Positions 46,096 to 62,125 of a DNA stretch of 64,000 nucleotides are shown piece after piece (positions within the stretch are counted from its first letter, which is position 1; each line of letters begins with the position of its first letter). The notes under the pieces were generated by a model that saw only the letters and a program-made list of their open reading frames with translations, ran no database searches and was not told where the DNA came from. This DNA is from Georgenia satyanarayanai (GTDB taxonomy: Bacteria > Actinomycetota > Actinomycetes > Actinomycetales > Actinomycetaceae), in assembly GCF_009193135.1 (NCBI RefSeq), contig NZ_VUKC01000001.1, positions 62,001 to 126,000 of the forward strand, in the 5' to 3' direction. Both the position numbers and the translations under genes were made by a program.

Positions 46096-46770
46096 TCAGC
46101 GGGTGGTGTCGACGAGGCGGTAGCCCATGCCGCGCACGGTGACGATCCGCTCGGCACCGACCTTCTTGCGCAGGTAGCGGACGTAGACGTCCACGACGTT
46201 GGAGCCCGGGTCGAAGTCGTAGCCCCACACGCGGTCGAGCAGCTGCTCGCGGCTGAGCACCTGACCCGGGTGGGACAGGAAGGTCTCGGCCAACGAGAAC
46301 TCCCGGGCGGACAGCTCGACCTCCCGCCCGGCGACCGTCGCGTGCCGGGTGCGCAGGTCCAGGGAGAGGTCACCGACGGAGAGGACGCTCGTCGCCTGGG
46401 TGCCCTGGTCCGGCGCGCGCAGGCGCAGCCGGATCCGTGCGAGCAGCTCCTCGAAGCGGAATGGCTTGGGCATGTAGTCGTCGGCCCCGCCCTCGAGGCC
46501 GGCGACGGTGTCGTCCACCGAGGTCCGGGCCGTGAGGATGATGACGGGCAGGGCCGAGCCGGCCTCGCGCAGCCGGCGCAGCACGGCGAAGCCGTCCATG
46601 TCCGGCAGTCCGATGTCGAGGACGAGCAGCTGGACGTCCCCGGCGAGCGCGAGGACGAGCGCCTCCTGCCCCGTCGTCACGGCCGTCGAGGCGTACCCGG
46701 CGGCTCGCAGGCCCTTGGTGATGAAGGAGGAGATGCCGGGCTCGTCCTCGGCGATCAGGATCTGGGACAT
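46096..46770 (-). CDS. OmpR-family response regulator
   Basis: A 224-residue DNA-binding regulator. The receiver domain has the acidic pair AEDEP, the phosphorylated Asp in LVLDIGLPDMDG, Thr/Ser switch in ILTARTS and Lys in PKPFRFEELL. A C-terminal winged helix (ELSAREFSLAETFLSHPGQVLSREQLLDRVWGYDFDPGSNVVDVYVRYLRKKVG) is of the OmpR/PhoB type. The ATG abuts the kinase stop with no gap, so both are coupled. It probably binds the TCTCAT boxes upstream of its own operon and of the two small exported proteins. Confidence 0.93.
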   Translation of the reverse strand: MSQILIAEDEPGISSFITKGLRAAGYASTAVTTGQEALVLALAGDVQLLVLDIGLPDMDGFAVLRRLREAGSALPVIILTARTSVDDTVAGLEGGADDYMPKPFRFEELLARIRLRLRAPDQGTQATSVLSVGDLSLDLRTRHATVAGREVELSAREFSLAETFLSHPGQVLSREQLLDRVWGYDFDPGSNVVDVYVRYLRKKVGAERIVTVRGMGYRLVDTTR

Positions 46771-48273
46771 CTACCTGGCTCCGTCCTGGCCGCCGCCCCC
46801 GGCGGCCACCTCGTCGGGGTCGACGACGATCTCGTCGTCGGGGATGGGGACCGGCTCGACACCGGGCGCGGGCAGGAGCAGCGTGAAGCGCGCCCCCCGG
46901 CCAGGGGCGGAGGTCACCGCGACCCGCCCGTGGTGGGCGGCCGCGATCGCCGCGACGATCGACAGCCCCAGACCGGACCCCGCCGCCGGGCGCCCCCGCG
47001 GGCCGGTCACCTGGGCGAAGCGCTCGAAGATCCGGTCCTGCTGCTCGGGCGGGATGCCGATGCCCTCGTCCTCGACCCACAGGGCCAGCTCGTCGCCCTC
47101 GAGGCGGGAGCCGAGACGGACGGTGCTGCCGTCGTCGGAGAACTTCACCGCGTTGGCGGCGAGCTGGAGGAGCGCCTGCGTCACGCGCTCGGGGTCGACG
47201 TCGACGACCGCCTCGGCGCGGTTCGTCACCCGCCACCGCCGGTCGCCCAGCTGGCGGGCCTGGTCGAGGACGTTGTCGAGGAGCGTGCCGACGTCCGTCG
47301 GCTCGGTCCGCACGAAGTCCGGGGCCTCGGACCGGGCGAGCAGGACGAGGTCGTCGGCCAGCCGGTGCATGCGGTCCAGCTCGCGCAGCGCGAGCGCCCG
47401 CGTCTCGGTCGCGTCCTGCTCGTCGGACGGGTCCATGAGCTCGAGGTGGCCCCGGACGATGGTGATCGGCGTGCGCAGCTCGTGCCCGGCGTCGTCGAGG
47501 AGCCGGCGCTGGGAGCGGAAGGCCGTCTCCAGCCGTCCGAGCATGTCGTTGAAGGTTCGGGCGACCTCGGACAGGTCGTCGGTGCCGTCGACCGGGATGC
47601 GGCGGGACAGGTCGGTGACGCTGATCTGCTCCGCCGTCTCCCGCAGCGTCCGCAGCGGCCGCAGCAGGCGCCCGGAGAGGACCCACCCGACGACGGCGAG
47701 CACGAGGAGCGAGCCGGCGGCGACGATGCCGTAGGTCCGGAAGGTCGCACCGACCTCCGCCTGCTCCGCGTCACGGTCGAAGGCGAGGATCATCGCGCCC
47801 GGTGTCGAGTCCCCGACCTGGACCGGCACGGCGGCGTAGCGGTACTCCCGCTGCGAGGTCCGCAGCGTGTCGATGACGACGCGGTCGAGCTGCCAGGCGT
47901 CCGAGAGGGCGTGGACGAGCTCGGGGTCCAGCGCGAGGGGGACCCCGATGTCCTGGGTCTGGTAGCGGACGTTGTCCCGGATGAAGGCGATCATGCCCTC
48001 GTGGGTCGCCGGCACCTCCCGGCTCATCATCGTGTAGAGCAGGCGGTCGGAGTCCCGGAAGGCGGTGCCGGTGTCCGGGTCGACGCCCGTCGCCGCCAGG
48101 GTGCGCAGCTCGGTGATCGTCCGGCCCAGGGCCTCGTCGATGTTCCGGTCCACGCGGATGCGCTGCAGACCCCACGCCGTCCCTCCGGCCGCGACGAGCG
48201 CGAGCGCGCTCAGCACCAGCACGGTCGCGAGGATGCGGGCGCGGACCGTGAGGGGACGACGGCGGGTGCTCAC
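46771..48273 (-). CDS. Sensor histidine kinase
   Basis: A 500-residue membrane sensor kinase. Helix 1 is near ILATVLVLSALALVAAGGTAW, then comes an extracytoplasmic domain of about 140 residues without a known motif, helix 2 (VAAGSLLVLAVVGWVLSG), a HAMP linker, the HisKA box DDAGHELRTPITIVRGHLELM with its phospho-His, and the ATPase with NAVKFSDD, DEGIGIPPEQ and GSGLGLSIV. The C-terminal tail is acidic and Gly-rich. The GTG at 48273 is preferred: GATACT at 48280-48285 lies six bases upstream and suggests a leaderless message. The ATG at 48297 falls within the operator and has no ribosome binding site. Confidence 0.9.
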   Translation of the reverse strand: MSTRRRPLTVRARILATVLVLSALALVAAGGTAWGLQRIRVDRNIDEALGRTITELRTLAATGVDPDTGTAFRDSDRLLYTMMSREVPATHEGMIAFIRDNVRYQTQDIGVPLALDPELVHALSDAWQLDRVVIDTLRTSQREYRYAAVPVQVGDSTPGAMILAFDRDAEQAEVGATFRTYGIVAAGSLLVLAVVGWVLSGRLLRPLRTLRETAEQISVTDLSRRIPVDGTDDLSEVARTFNDMLGRLETAFRSQRRLLDDAGHELRTPITIVRGHLELMDPSDEQDATETRALALRELDRMHRLADDLVLLARSEAPDFVRTEPTDVGTLLDNVLDQARQLGDRRWRVTNRAEAVVDVDPERVTQALLQLAANAVKFSDDGSTVRLGSRLEGDELALWVEDEGIGIPPEQQDRIFERFAQVTGPRGRPAAGSGLGLSIVAAIAAAHHGRVAVTSAPGRGARFTLLLPAPGVEPVPIPDDEIVVDPDEVAAGGGGQDGAR

Positions 48274-48295
48274 GGGCCCAGTATCGGGGCGGGGC

Positions 48296-48312
48296 ATGAG
48301 ACAGGGATGAGA
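48296..48312 (-). promoter_or_regulatory. TCTCAT direct-repeat operator of the two-component operon
   Basis: TCTCAT (48307-48312) and TCTCAT (48296-48301) repeat with an 11-base period on the minus strand, ending 10 bases before the GATACT -10 box (48280-48285). The position over the -35 region suits activation, so autoregulation is likely. Confidence 0.65.
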
Positions 48313-48344
48313 AAGGGCCCGGACATCTCGCCCGGGCCCTTCTC
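48309..48344 (-). terminator. Terminator of the aminotransferase gene
   Basis: AAGGGCCCGG / CCGGGCCCTT forms a perfect 10-bp stem (48313-48322 and 48332-48341), extended by GAGA/TCTC with a one-base bulge. It lies 15 bases after the aspC stop. Its distal foot overlaps the distal TCTCAT box of the kinase operator. Confidence 0.7.
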
Positions 48345-48358
48345 GTCGCGTGCTCGGC

Positions 48359-49585
48359 TCAGCCGAGGAGCTCCTGGATGCGGCGGATGCCCTCGACCAG
48401 GTCGTCGGTCCCGAGCGCGTAGCTCAGGCGGAGGTAGCCGCTGGGGCCGAAGGCCTCACCGGGGACGACGGCGACCTCGGCCTCCTCGAGGATGAGCGCC
48501 GCCAGCTCCGCGGAGGTCTGCGGCGTGCGGCCGCGGATGGTCCGCCTGAGGACGCCCTCGACGTTCGGGTAGGCGTAGAAGGCCCCGCGCGGGGTGGGGA
48601 CCTCGACGCCGTCGATCTCCCGCAGCATGCCCACCATCGTGCGGCGCCGCTCGTCGAAGGCGGCCCGCATCGTCTCGACGGCGCTGAGGTCGCCGGACAC
48701 CGCCGCGAGGGCGGCGCGCTGGGAGACGTTCGCGACGTTGGAGGTGAGGTGGGACTGGAGGTTCGTCGCCGCCTTGATGACGTCGCTCGGGCCGGCCATC
48801 CAGCCCACCCGCCAGCCGGTCATCGCGTAGGTCTTGGCGACGCCGTTGAGGACGATCGTCGTGTCGGCCAGCTCGGGCACGGCCCGCAGGACGGGGGTGA
48901 ACACGGCGTCGTCGTACACGAGGTGCTCGTAGATCTCGTCGGTGATGACCCACACGCCGTGCTCGTGCGCCCAGCGGCCGATCGCGGCGGTCTGCTCGGG
49001 GGAGTAGACGGCGCCGGTGGGGTTGGAGGGGGAGCAGAAGAGCAGCGCCTTGGTGCGGGAGGTGCGGGCCGCCTCGAGCTGCTCGACCGTGACGAGGTAG
49101 TCCTGGTCGGAGCCGGCGAAGACCTCGACGGTGCGGCCCCCGGCCAGCGCGATGGCCTCCGGGTAGGTGGTCCAGTACGGGGCGGGGAGGATGACCTCGT
49201 CGCCCGGGTCGATGATCGCGGCGAAGGCCTGGTAGACCGCCTGCTTGCCGCCGTTCGTCACGAGGACCTGGTCCGGGGAGACCTCGTACCCGGAGTCCCG
49301 CAGCGTCTTGGCCGCGATGGCCTCGCGCAGGACGGGCAGGCCCTTGGCAGGGGAGTAGCGGTGGTTGACCGGGTCCTGCGCCGCGGCGACGGCCGCGTCG
49401 ACGATGTACTGCGGCGTGGGGAAGTCCGGCTCGCCGGCGCCGAAGCCGATGACCGGCCGGCCGGCGGCCTTGAGCGCCTTCGCCTTCGCGTCGACCGCCA
49501 GCGTGGCGCTCTCGGCGATCGCCGCCAGCCGGGCGGAGACGCGCGTGGGGGACGGGGTGCTCGGGGTGCTCGTGTGCTCGCTCAC
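48359..49585 (-). CDS. aspC: Pyridoxal-phosphate aminotransferase, aspartate aminotransferase type
   Basis: A 408-residue class I aminotransferase, probably transferring amino groups between aspartate and 2-oxoglutarate. The PLP lysine is in [43 protein letters not shown] and the C-terminal Arg block YLRLSYALG are conserved. The position upstream of trpW-secE is common in actinobacteria. An N-terminal 15-residue Ser/Thr/Pro-rich stretch is not conserved, so a later start is possible. Confidence 0.92.
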   Translation of the reverse strand: MSEHTSTPSTPSPTRVSARLAAIAESATLAVDAKAKALKAAGRPVIGFGAGEPDFPTPQYIVDAAVAAAQDPVNHRYSPAKGLPVLREAIAAKTLRDSGYEVSPDQVLVTNGGKQAVYQAFAAIIDPGDEVILPAPYWTTYPEAIALAGGRTVEVFAGSDQDYLVTVEQLEAARTSRTKALLFCSPSNPTGAVYSPEQTAAIGRWAHEHGVWVITDEIYEHLVYDDAVFTPVLRAVPELADTTIVLNGVAKTYAMTGWRVGWMAGPSDVIKAATNLQSHLTSNVANVSQRAALAAVSGDLSAVETMRAAFDERRRTMVGMLREIDGVEVPTPRGAFYAYPNVEGVLRRTIRGRTPQTSAELAALILEEAEVAVVPGEAFGPSGYLRLSYALGTDDLVEGIRRIQELLG

Positions 49586-49675
49586 CCGGCTATGGTGGCA
49601 CGGCTCGAGGATGCCGTCCCAGGGCCGCCCGTCCCGCGGACGAGCCCCCCGCGACGAGCGTCACGGGGAGCCGTA

Positions 49676-49705
49676 TTCGACCAAGCGGCCCCGGACGCGT
49701 ACACT
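49676..49705 (+). promoter_or_regulatory. Promoter of tRNA-Trp-secE-nusG
   Basis: TTCGAC (49676-49681), an 18-base spacer and TACACT (49700-49705). The tRNA starts 72 bases after the -10 box. This is probably the main promoter for the trpW-secE-nusG transcript. Confidence 0.55.
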
Positions 49706-49777
49706 CGATCCCTGGTGGCTCTCGACCATCGGCTGGACCGCGCGCTGCGACGGTCCGTCGGCGGGAGGAAGTCGCGA

Positions 49778-49850
49778 AGGGCAGTGGCGCAATTGGTAGC
49801 GCACCGGTCTCCAAAACCGGCGGTTGTGGGTTCGAGTCCCTCCTGCCCTG
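49778..49850 (+). tRNA. trpW: tRNA-Trp (anticodon CCA)
   Basis: A 73-base tRNA. The acceptor AGGGCAG pairs with CTGCCCT, and the discriminator is G. The anticodon stem CCGGT / ACCGG closes the loop CTCCAAA with CCA. It is followed 62 bases later by secE, the standard arrangement. Confidence 0.96.
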
Positions 49851-49912
49851 CAGCAGCGGCGTCGGCACGGCGCCCTCAGCCACGACACCCAGACCAGTGA
49901 GGAAGACCGCCT

Positions 49913-50182
49913 GTGAGTGAGTCCGCGAGCACGACCTCGGGCAAGCCCGAGCGTGCCGGCCGCGACGGGGCCGGGACGACCAAGAAGCGTGGTCTGTTCG
50001 CCCGGATCGCGCTGTTCGTCCGCCAGGTGATCGCCGAGCTGAAGAAGGTCGTCAAGCCGACCCGCAACGAGCTGTTCACGTTCTTCGTCGTCGTCATCGT
50101 CTTCGTGCTGGCGATCATGGCCTACGTGGGCCTTGTCGACCTGGGCTTCGGGCGGCTGGCGCTGTGGGTGTTCGGCGGCTGA
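49913..50182 (+). CDS. secE: SecE, preprotein translocase subunit
   Basis: An 89-residue essential subunit of the SecYEG channel. A charged N-terminus precedes the conserved amphipathic helix VIAELKKVVKPTRNELFTFF and one transmembrane helix (FVVVIVFVLAIMAYVGLV). The single-helix form is usual outside proteobacteria. It starts at GTG, and nusG follows 48 bases later. Confidence 0.95.
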   Translation: MSESASTTSGKPERAGRDGAGTTKKRGLFARIALFVRQVIAELKKVVKPTRNELFTFFVVVIVFVLAIMAYVGLVDLGFGRLALWVFGG

Positions 50183-50230
50183 GCCGCCCCCCGCAGCATC
50201 GAACTACGACGCAAGAAAGTTGGTGACCCC

Positions 50231-51016
50231 GTGACTGAGGAGACCGTGGAGCACACGGCCCCGGACGAGGCTCCTGACGACACCCCGAGCGACCTGCCGG
50301 GTGCGGAGGCCGAGAGCCCCGCAGCCGTGACGGAGGCCGAGGCGGCAGGCGAGGACTCGACCCCGGCCGAGGACCCGGCCGTCGTCGAGGACACGTCCGA
50401 GGACGCCGAGGACGTCTCCCCCGAGGAGGAGTTCCGCCGCGAGCTGCGGCTGCTGCCGGGCTACTGGTACGTCGTGCACTCCTACGCGGGCTACGAGAAG
50501 CGCGTCAAGGCGAACCTCGAGAACCGCATCCAGAGCCTCAACATGGAGGACTACATCTTCCAGGTCGAGGTCCCGATGGAGGACGTCGTCGAGATCAAGA
50601 ACTCCCAGCGCAAGCTCGTCACCCGGGTCCGCATCCCGGGCTACGTGCTCGTGCGCATGGACCTGACCGACGAGTCGTGGGGCGCGGTGCGCCACACGCC
50701 CGGTGTCACCGGCTTCGTCGGCCACACGCACCAGCCCGTGCCGCTGACCGAGGACGAGGTCTTCTCGATGCTCGCCCCGACCCTCGCCCCCAAGGAGACG
50801 GCCAAGGCCGCCGCCGGCGGGAGTGCCCCGAGCACCCCGATCGAGGTCGAGTTCTCCGTCGGCGAGTCCGTCACCGTCACCGACGGGCCCTTCGAGACCC
50901 TCCCGGCCACGATCTCCGAGATCAGCCCGGAGCAGCAGAAGCTCAAGGTGCTCGTGTCGATCTTCGGCCGGGAGACCCCGGTCGAGCTGTCGTTCTCGCA
51001 GGTCGCCAAGATCTGA
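50231..51016 (+). CDS. nusG: NusG, transcription termination/antitermination factor
   Basis: A 261-residue transcription factor that binds RNA polymerase and links it to Rho or the ribosome. An acidic, low-complexity N-terminal extension of about 70 residues is followed by the NGN domain ([23 protein letters not shown], then [11 protein letters not shown]) and the C-terminal KOW domain ([16 protein letters not shown]). The extension is common in actinobacteria. GTG start. Confidence 0.95.
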   Translation: MTEETVEHTAPDEAPDDTPSDLPGAEAESPAAVTEAEAAGEDSTPAEDPAVVEDTSEDAEDVSPEEEFRRELRLLPGYWYVVHSYAGYEKRVKANLENRIQSLNMEDYIFQVEVPMEDVVEIKNSQRKLVTRVRIPGYVLVRMDLTDESWGAVRHTPGVTGFVGHTHQPVPLTEDEVFSMLAPTLAPKETAKAAAGGSAPSTPIEVEFSVGESVTVTDGPFETLPATISEISPEQQKLKVLVSIFGRETPVELSFSQVAKI

Positions 51017-51027
51017 GCGGACGGCCC

Positions 51028-51053
51028 CCGGCGCACGCTTCCTGCTGCGCCGG
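51028..51053 (+). terminator. Hairpin between nusG and rplK
   Basis: An 8-bp stem CCGGCGCA / TGCGCCGG with a ten-base loop begins 12 bases after the nusG stop. It has no T-run. It may reduce read-through or act in leader control of rplK. Confidence 0.4.
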
Positions 51054-51106
51054 ACCCGCAAGGCGGCGTCGGCGGTCACCGGCGCCCAGGAACATAAGGA
51101 CGCACC

Positions 51107-51538
51107 ATGCCTCCCAAGAAGAAGGTCGCAGGCCTGATCAAGCTCCAGATCCAGGCCGGCGCCGCGACCCCCGCGCCGCCCATCGGCCCCGCGCTGGGCC
51201 AGCACGGCGTGAACATCATGGAGTTCTGCAAGGCGTACAACGCCGCGACCGAGTCGCAGCGCGGCAACGTCATCCCGGTCGAGATCACGGTGTACGAGGA
51301 CCGCTCGTTCACCTTCATCACCAAGACCCCGCCGGCCGCCGAGCTCATCAAGAAGGCCGCCGGCGTCGCCAAGGGCTCCGGCACCCCGCACACCGCGAAG
51401 GTCGGCAGCCTCACGATGGCGCAGGTCCGCGAGATCGCCGAGGGCAAGATGGTCGACCTCAACGCCAACGACGTCGACGCCGCCGCGAAGATCATCGCCG
51501 GCACCGCCCGTTCCATGGGCATCACCGTCTCGGACTGA
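51107..51538 (+). CDS. rplK: Ribosomal protein uL11
   Basis: A 143-residue protein of the GTPase-associated centre, with the proline-rich [17 protein letters not shown] region and the RNA-binding C-terminal domain ([21 protein letters not shown]). The length is exact for the family. AAGGAC precedes the ATG. rplA follows after 106 bases, and autoregulation of rplKA by L1 is usual. Confidence 0.97.
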   Translation: MPPKKKVAGLIKLQIQAGAATPAPPIGPALGQHGVNIMEFCKAYNAATESQRGNVIPVEITVYEDRSFTFITKTPPAAELIKKAAGVAKGSGTPHTAKVGSLTMAQVREIAEGKMVDLNANDVDAAAKIIAGTARSMGITVSD

Positions 51539-51644
51539 GGCACCAGGACGCTCCCCGCGTCCGTCGTTCCAGGCGCCTCGGCGCCCCGTGGCAGGGTCCG
51601 GCGCGGACCCGCGGACCACGACTGCTGAAACTAGGAGAAGCAGC

Positions 51645-52361
51645 ATGACCACGCGCAGCAAGAACTACCGCAAGGCGGCCGAGAAGATCGACCGCTCCCA
51701 GGTCTACGCCCCCCTCGAGGCCGTCCGCCTCGCCAAGGAGAGCGCGACCACCACGTTCGACCAGACCGTCGAGGTCGTCTTCCGTCTCGGCGTCGACCCC
51801 CGCAAGGCGGACCAGATGGTGCGCGGCACCGTCAGCCTGCCCCACGGCACCGGCAAGTCGGCCCGCGTCCTCGTCTTCGCCGTCGGCGAGCGCGCGGCGC
51901 AGGCCGAGGCCGCCGGCGCCGACGAGGTCGGCGGCGACGAGCTCATCGAGAAGGTCGCCGGGGGCTACACGAACTTCGACGCCGCCGTCGCGACGCCGGA
52001 CCTTATGGGCAAGGTGGGCCGCCTCGGCCGCGTGCTCGGCCCCCGTGGCCTCATGCCCAACCCGAAGACCGGCACGGTGACCATGGACGTCGCCAAGGCG
52101 GTCACGGAGATCAAGGGCGGGCGGATCGAGTTCCGCGTCGACAAGAACTCCAACCTCCACTTCATCGTGGGCAAGGCCTCCTTCACCGAGGAGCAGCTGG
52201 TGGAGAACTACGCGGCCGCCCTCGACGAGGTCCTGCGGCTCAAGCCGGCCTCGGCCAAGGGCCGGTACATCTCCAAGGCCACCATGGCCACGACGATGGG
52301 CCCGGGCATCCCGCTCGACGCCACCCTCACGCGCAACCTCACGTCGGACAGCCCGTCCTGA
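51645..52361 (+). CDS. rplA: Ribosomal protein uL1
   Basis: A 238-residue L1-stalk protein. The start ATG at 51645 ([16 protein letters not shown]) has TAGGAG upstream; an in-frame extension to 51588 is not L1-like. The RNA-binding block [16 protein letters not shown] and the C-terminal [17 protein letters not shown] are conserved. Confidence 0.96.
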   Translation: MTTRSKNYRKAAEKIDRSQVYAPLEAVRLAKESATTTFDQTVEVVFRLGVDPRKADQMVRGTVSLPHGTGKSARVLVFAVGERAAQAEAAGADEVGGDELIEKVAGGYTNFDAAVATPDLMGKVGRLGRVLGPRGLMPNPKTGTVTMDVAKAVTEIKGGRIEFRVDKNSNLHFIVGKASFTEEQLVENYAAALDEVLRLKPASAKGRYISKATMATTMGPGIPLDATLTRNLTSDSPS

Positions 52362-52374
52362 CCTGAGCGTCCGT

Positions 52375-52412
52375 CAGCAGCGCCCCGGCCCACGAGGACC
52401 GGGGCGCTGCTG
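52375..52412 (+). terminator. Terminator after rplA
   Basis: A perfect 14-bp stem (CAGCAGCGCCCCGG / CCGGGGCGCTGCTG) with a ten-base loop lies 14 bases after the rplA stop. It ends the rplKA transcript before the separate rplJ promoter. Confidence 0.8.
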
Positions 52413-52451
52413 CGTCTGCGTGTGCGGTGCGGCACACCGGCACCCGCGAGC

Positions 52452-52481
52452 TTGGACCGGGGCCCGGTCCCGGGGTACTGT
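52452..52481 (+). promoter_or_regulatory. Promoter of rplJ-rplL
   Basis: TTGGAC (52452-52457), an 18-base spacer and TACTGT (52476-52481). It is followed by a long untranslated leader of about 170 bases before rplJ. Confidence 0.6.
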
Positions 52482-52487
52482 TGCCTC

Positions 52488-52616
52488 TGCCCAAGACCGC
52501 CGGTCCCCCGTCAGCCATGACGGGTCGAAGTCCGCAGCAAGCGGAGCCAGCGCAGGTGCTCATGTGACGCCGTCTCGCGACGCGCCCCGTGCACACGCTG
52601 CGCGGGGCTTTTCTGT
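52488..52616 (+). promoter_or_regulatory. Ribosomal L10 leader with attenuator hairpin
   Basis: The leader between the promoter and rplJ contains several pairing segments and ends in an intrinsic terminator-like hairpin, GCCCCG (52584-52589) with CGGGGC (52603-52608), followed directly by TTTTCTGTT. A terminator ahead of the coding region fits the L10-leader attenuation mechanism in which L10(L12)4 binding shuts off its own operon. The T-run is notable, since other terminators here lack one. The binding fold itself was not modelled. Confidence 0.6.
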
Positions 52617-52659
52617 TGCTCGACTCCATCCTCCGGCGGCACGACCGAGAAGGAGGGCC

Positions 52660-53184
52660 ATGGCGAGGCCTGACAAGGTGGCGGCAGTCACCGAGCTCAC
52701 GCAGCAGCTGCGTGAGGCAAACGCCGTCGTGCTCACCGAGTACCGCGGGCTCAGCGTCGGCCAGCTCAAGGAGCTGCGTCGCTCGCTCGGCACCAATGCC
52801 AGCTACGCCGTCGTGAAGAACACGCTGACCACCATCGCGGCGAAGGAGGCTGGGCTCGAGGGACTCGAGGCGCAGCTCACCGGCCCGACGGCGATCGCGT
52901 TCGTGACCGGGGAGCCTTCCGAGGCTGCCAAGGGTCTGCGTGACTTCGCCAAGAGCAACCCCCAGCTCGTCATCAAGGGCGGCGTGCTCGAGGGCCGGAC
53001 GCTGTCGGCGCAGGACGTCGACACGCTCGCGAGCCTCGAGAGCCGTGAGGTGCTGCTGGGCAAGGCGGCTGGCGCGTTCAAGGCAGCGCTCTACCAGGCT
53101 GCGTACCTGTTCACCGCGCCGGCCACCCAGGCCGCGCGCACCATCGAGGCCCTGCGCGAGAAGCAGGCCGCCGACGCCGCCTGA
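52660..53184 (+). CDS. rplJ: Ribosomal protein uL10
   Basis: A 174-residue stalk base protein that holds L7/L12 dimers. The ATG at 52660 ([22 protein letters not shown]) has AAGGAGG upstream. [21 protein letters not shown] and the C-terminal amphipathic helix with Ala-rich end ([16 protein letters not shown]) are typical. Confidence 0.96.
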   Translation: MARPDKVAAVTELTQQLREANAVVLTEYRGLSVGQLKELRRSLGTNASYAVVKNTLTTIAAKEAGLEGLEAQLTGPTAIAFVTGEPSEAAKGLRDFAKSNPQLVIKGGVLEGRTLSAQDVDTLASLESREVLLGKAAGAFKAALYQAAYLFTAPATQAARTIEALREKQAADAA

Positions 53185-53259
53185 GGCTTCGGTACCCCCA
53201 CCCCACCCTGCTCCACGCAGTAGACAGCACAGGGCAGAACAACCAGGAAGGACGCCACC

Positions 53260-53649
53260 ATGGCGAAGCTCACCACCGACGAGCTCATCGAGGCTTTCAA
53301 GGAGCTCACCCTCATCGAGCTCTCCGAGTTCGTGAAGCAGTTCGAGGAGACCTTCGAGGTCACCGCCGCTGCTCCGGTCGCCGCTGCCGCGGCCGCCCCG
53401 GCCGGCGGCGGCGACGCCGGCGCCGCCGAGGAGGAGAAGACCGAGTTCGACGTCGTCCTCGACGCGATCGGCGACAAGAAGATCCAGGTCATCAAGGAGG
53501 TCCGCGCGCTCACGAGCCTCGGCCTCAAGGAGGCCAAGGACCTCGTGGACTCGGCCCCCAAGGCCATCCTCGAGGGCGTCGACAAGGACACCGCGGACAA
53601 GGCCAAGGAGGCCCTCGAGGGCGCCGGGGCCACCGTCTCCGTCAAGTGA
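53260..53649 (+). CDS. rplL: Ribosomal protein bL12 (L7/L12)
   Basis: A 129-residue acidic stalk protein. The N-terminal dimer domain ([22 protein letters not shown]), the Ala/Gly hinge ([18 protein letters not shown]) and the C-terminal domain that binds elongation factors ([20 protein letters not shown]) are all visible. AGGAAGGA precedes the ATG. Confidence 0.97.
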   Translation: MAKLTTDELIEAFKELTLIELSEFVKQFEETFEVTAAAPVAAAAAAPAGGGDAGAAEEEKTEFDVVLDAIGDKKIQVIKEVRALTSLGLKEAKDLVDSAPKAILEGVDKDTADKAKEALEGAGATVSVK

Positions 53650-53684
53650 CCTCGTAGCACCACCCGGCCTCACGGCCCGTCACG

Positions 53685-53710
53685 GCCCGGCACCCCTCGG
53701 GGTGCCGGGC
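53685..53710 (+). terminator. Terminator after rplL
   Basis: An 11-bp perfect stem (GCCCGGCACCC / GGGTGCCGGGC) with the tetraloop CTCG lies 35 bases after the rplL stop, followed by CTTCG. Confidence 0.75.
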
Positions 53711-53818
53711 CTTCGACGTCCTGTCGGATCTCCCGGCGCGCCATGACTTCTCCGACCCGAGACGATGGCGTATGGTGGCGGCGTCGGTCCGACCAGGGTC
53801 CGCAGCGCGAGGGTGCGC

Positions 53819-53848
53819 TGGACACAGCCCTGCGCACGTGTGTATGCT
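53819..53848 (+). promoter_or_regulatory. Putative rpoB promoter
   Basis: TGGACA (53819-53824), an 18-base spacer and TATGCT (53843-53848). It lies 126 bases before the rpoB TTG. With the rplL terminator, this makes rpoBC expression partly independent of rplJL. Confidence 0.5.
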
Positions 53849-53974
53849 GTCGCTTTGCGCTGACTTCTGCCTGCCTGTCTGCCGCCCCCGAACCCTGCCA
53901 CGTGCCGGGTCGACGCGACGAGGAGACAGTCCCGACAGCGCAGTGTGCACACAATTCGCAGGGAAGGACCCCCT

Positions 53975-57490
<3,516 letters not shown>

Positions 57491-57583
57491 GAGGCCGCGG
57501 CTGCCGTGACGCCCGGCGTCACGGCAGCCCCGCCGGCCCCGTTTGGATTCCACACGGTGACATACCGAAGGAAGTAGGAAACC

Positions 57584-61474
<3,891 letters not shown>

Positions 61475-61478
61475 CCGA

Positions 61479-61512
61479 CCGTGGGGCGGCCGCTGGTGCG
61501 GCCGCCCCACGG
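61479..61512 (+). terminator. Terminator after rpoC
   Basis: A perfect 15-bp stem (CCGTGGGGCGGCCGC / GCGGCCGCCCCACGG) with the loop TGGT begins 4 bases after the rpoC stop. It separates rpoBC from the str operon. Confidence 0.85.
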
Positions 61513-61542
61513 AACGCGTGACGGACGTCAAGCCGCCACGCT

Positions 61543-61572
61543 TTGACGCAAGAAACTGCGGCAGAGTACGCT
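61543..61572 (+). promoter_or_regulatory. Promoter of rpsL-rpsG-fusA
   Basis: TTGACG (61543-61548), an 18-base spacer and TACGCT (61567-61572). It is the best match to a sigma-70-type promoter in the window and lies 178 bases before the rpsL start. Confidence 0.7.
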
Positions 61573-61750
61573 ACTGGGCGGTGCCCGCGACATCGGGTCC
61601 CTCGTGCGTGCTTGTGATCCGCAGGCTCGGCGACACTCCCGAGCGCGGGGGGCAGGGGCCAGCAGACGACCGTCCATCGGTCAGGCCGGCGGCCCACCCG
61701 GTTCGCCGGGCGAACATCAAGCAGAGAAACACATCCGAGACGGAGACGTA

Positions 61751-62125
61751 GTGCCCACGATTCAGCAGCTGGTCCGCAAGGGCCGCAGCGTCAAGACCTC
61801 GACGTCGAAGACGCCCGCCCTCAAGGGCAGCCCCCAGCGGCGCGGGGTGTGCACCCGCGTGTACACGACGACCCCGAAGAAGCCGAACTCGGCGCTCCGC
61901 AAGGTCGCGCGCGTGCGCCTGTCCAGCGGCATCGAGGTCACGGCCTACATCCCCGGTGTCGGTCACAACCTTCAGGAGCACTCCATCGTGCTCGTCCGCG
62001 GCGGTCGCGTGAAGGACCTCCCCGGTGTCCGATACAAGATCGTGCGCGGCGCGCTCGACACCCAGGGTGTCCGTGGTCGCCAGCAGGCTCGCAGCCGTTA
62101 CGGCGCGAAGAAGGAGAAGAAGTAA
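61751..62125 (+). CDS. rpsL: Ribosomal protein uS12
   Basis: A 124-residue small-subunit protein of the decoding centre. The GTG at 61751 starts [12 protein letters not shown], with CGGAGACG upstream. The streptomycin-related lysines are in [13 protein letters not shown] and [12 protein letters not shown] and look wild type. Its stop overlaps the rpsG start by one base (TAATG). Confidence 0.97.
   Translation: MPTIQQLVRKGRSVKTSTSKTPALKGSPQRRGVCTRVYTTTPKKPNSALRKVARVRLSSGIEVTAYIPGVGHNLQEHSIVLVRGGRVKDLPGVRYKIVRGALDTQGVRGRQQARSRYGAKKEKK

Larger units (their letters stand above)
53650..53974 (+). other. rplL-rpoB intergenic region (325 bases)
   Basis: No gene is seen here. It holds a terminator hairpin at 53685-53710, a promoter at 53819-53848 and about 125 bases of rpoB leader. 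The part between 53715 and 53815 shows a further -10-like TATGGT near 53771 without a good partner. Confidence 0.7.

Noticed and set aside
51588-51644. Upstream start for rplA
   Set aside because: The 19 extra residues are not L1-like, and the ATG at 51645 has a clear TAGGAG site.
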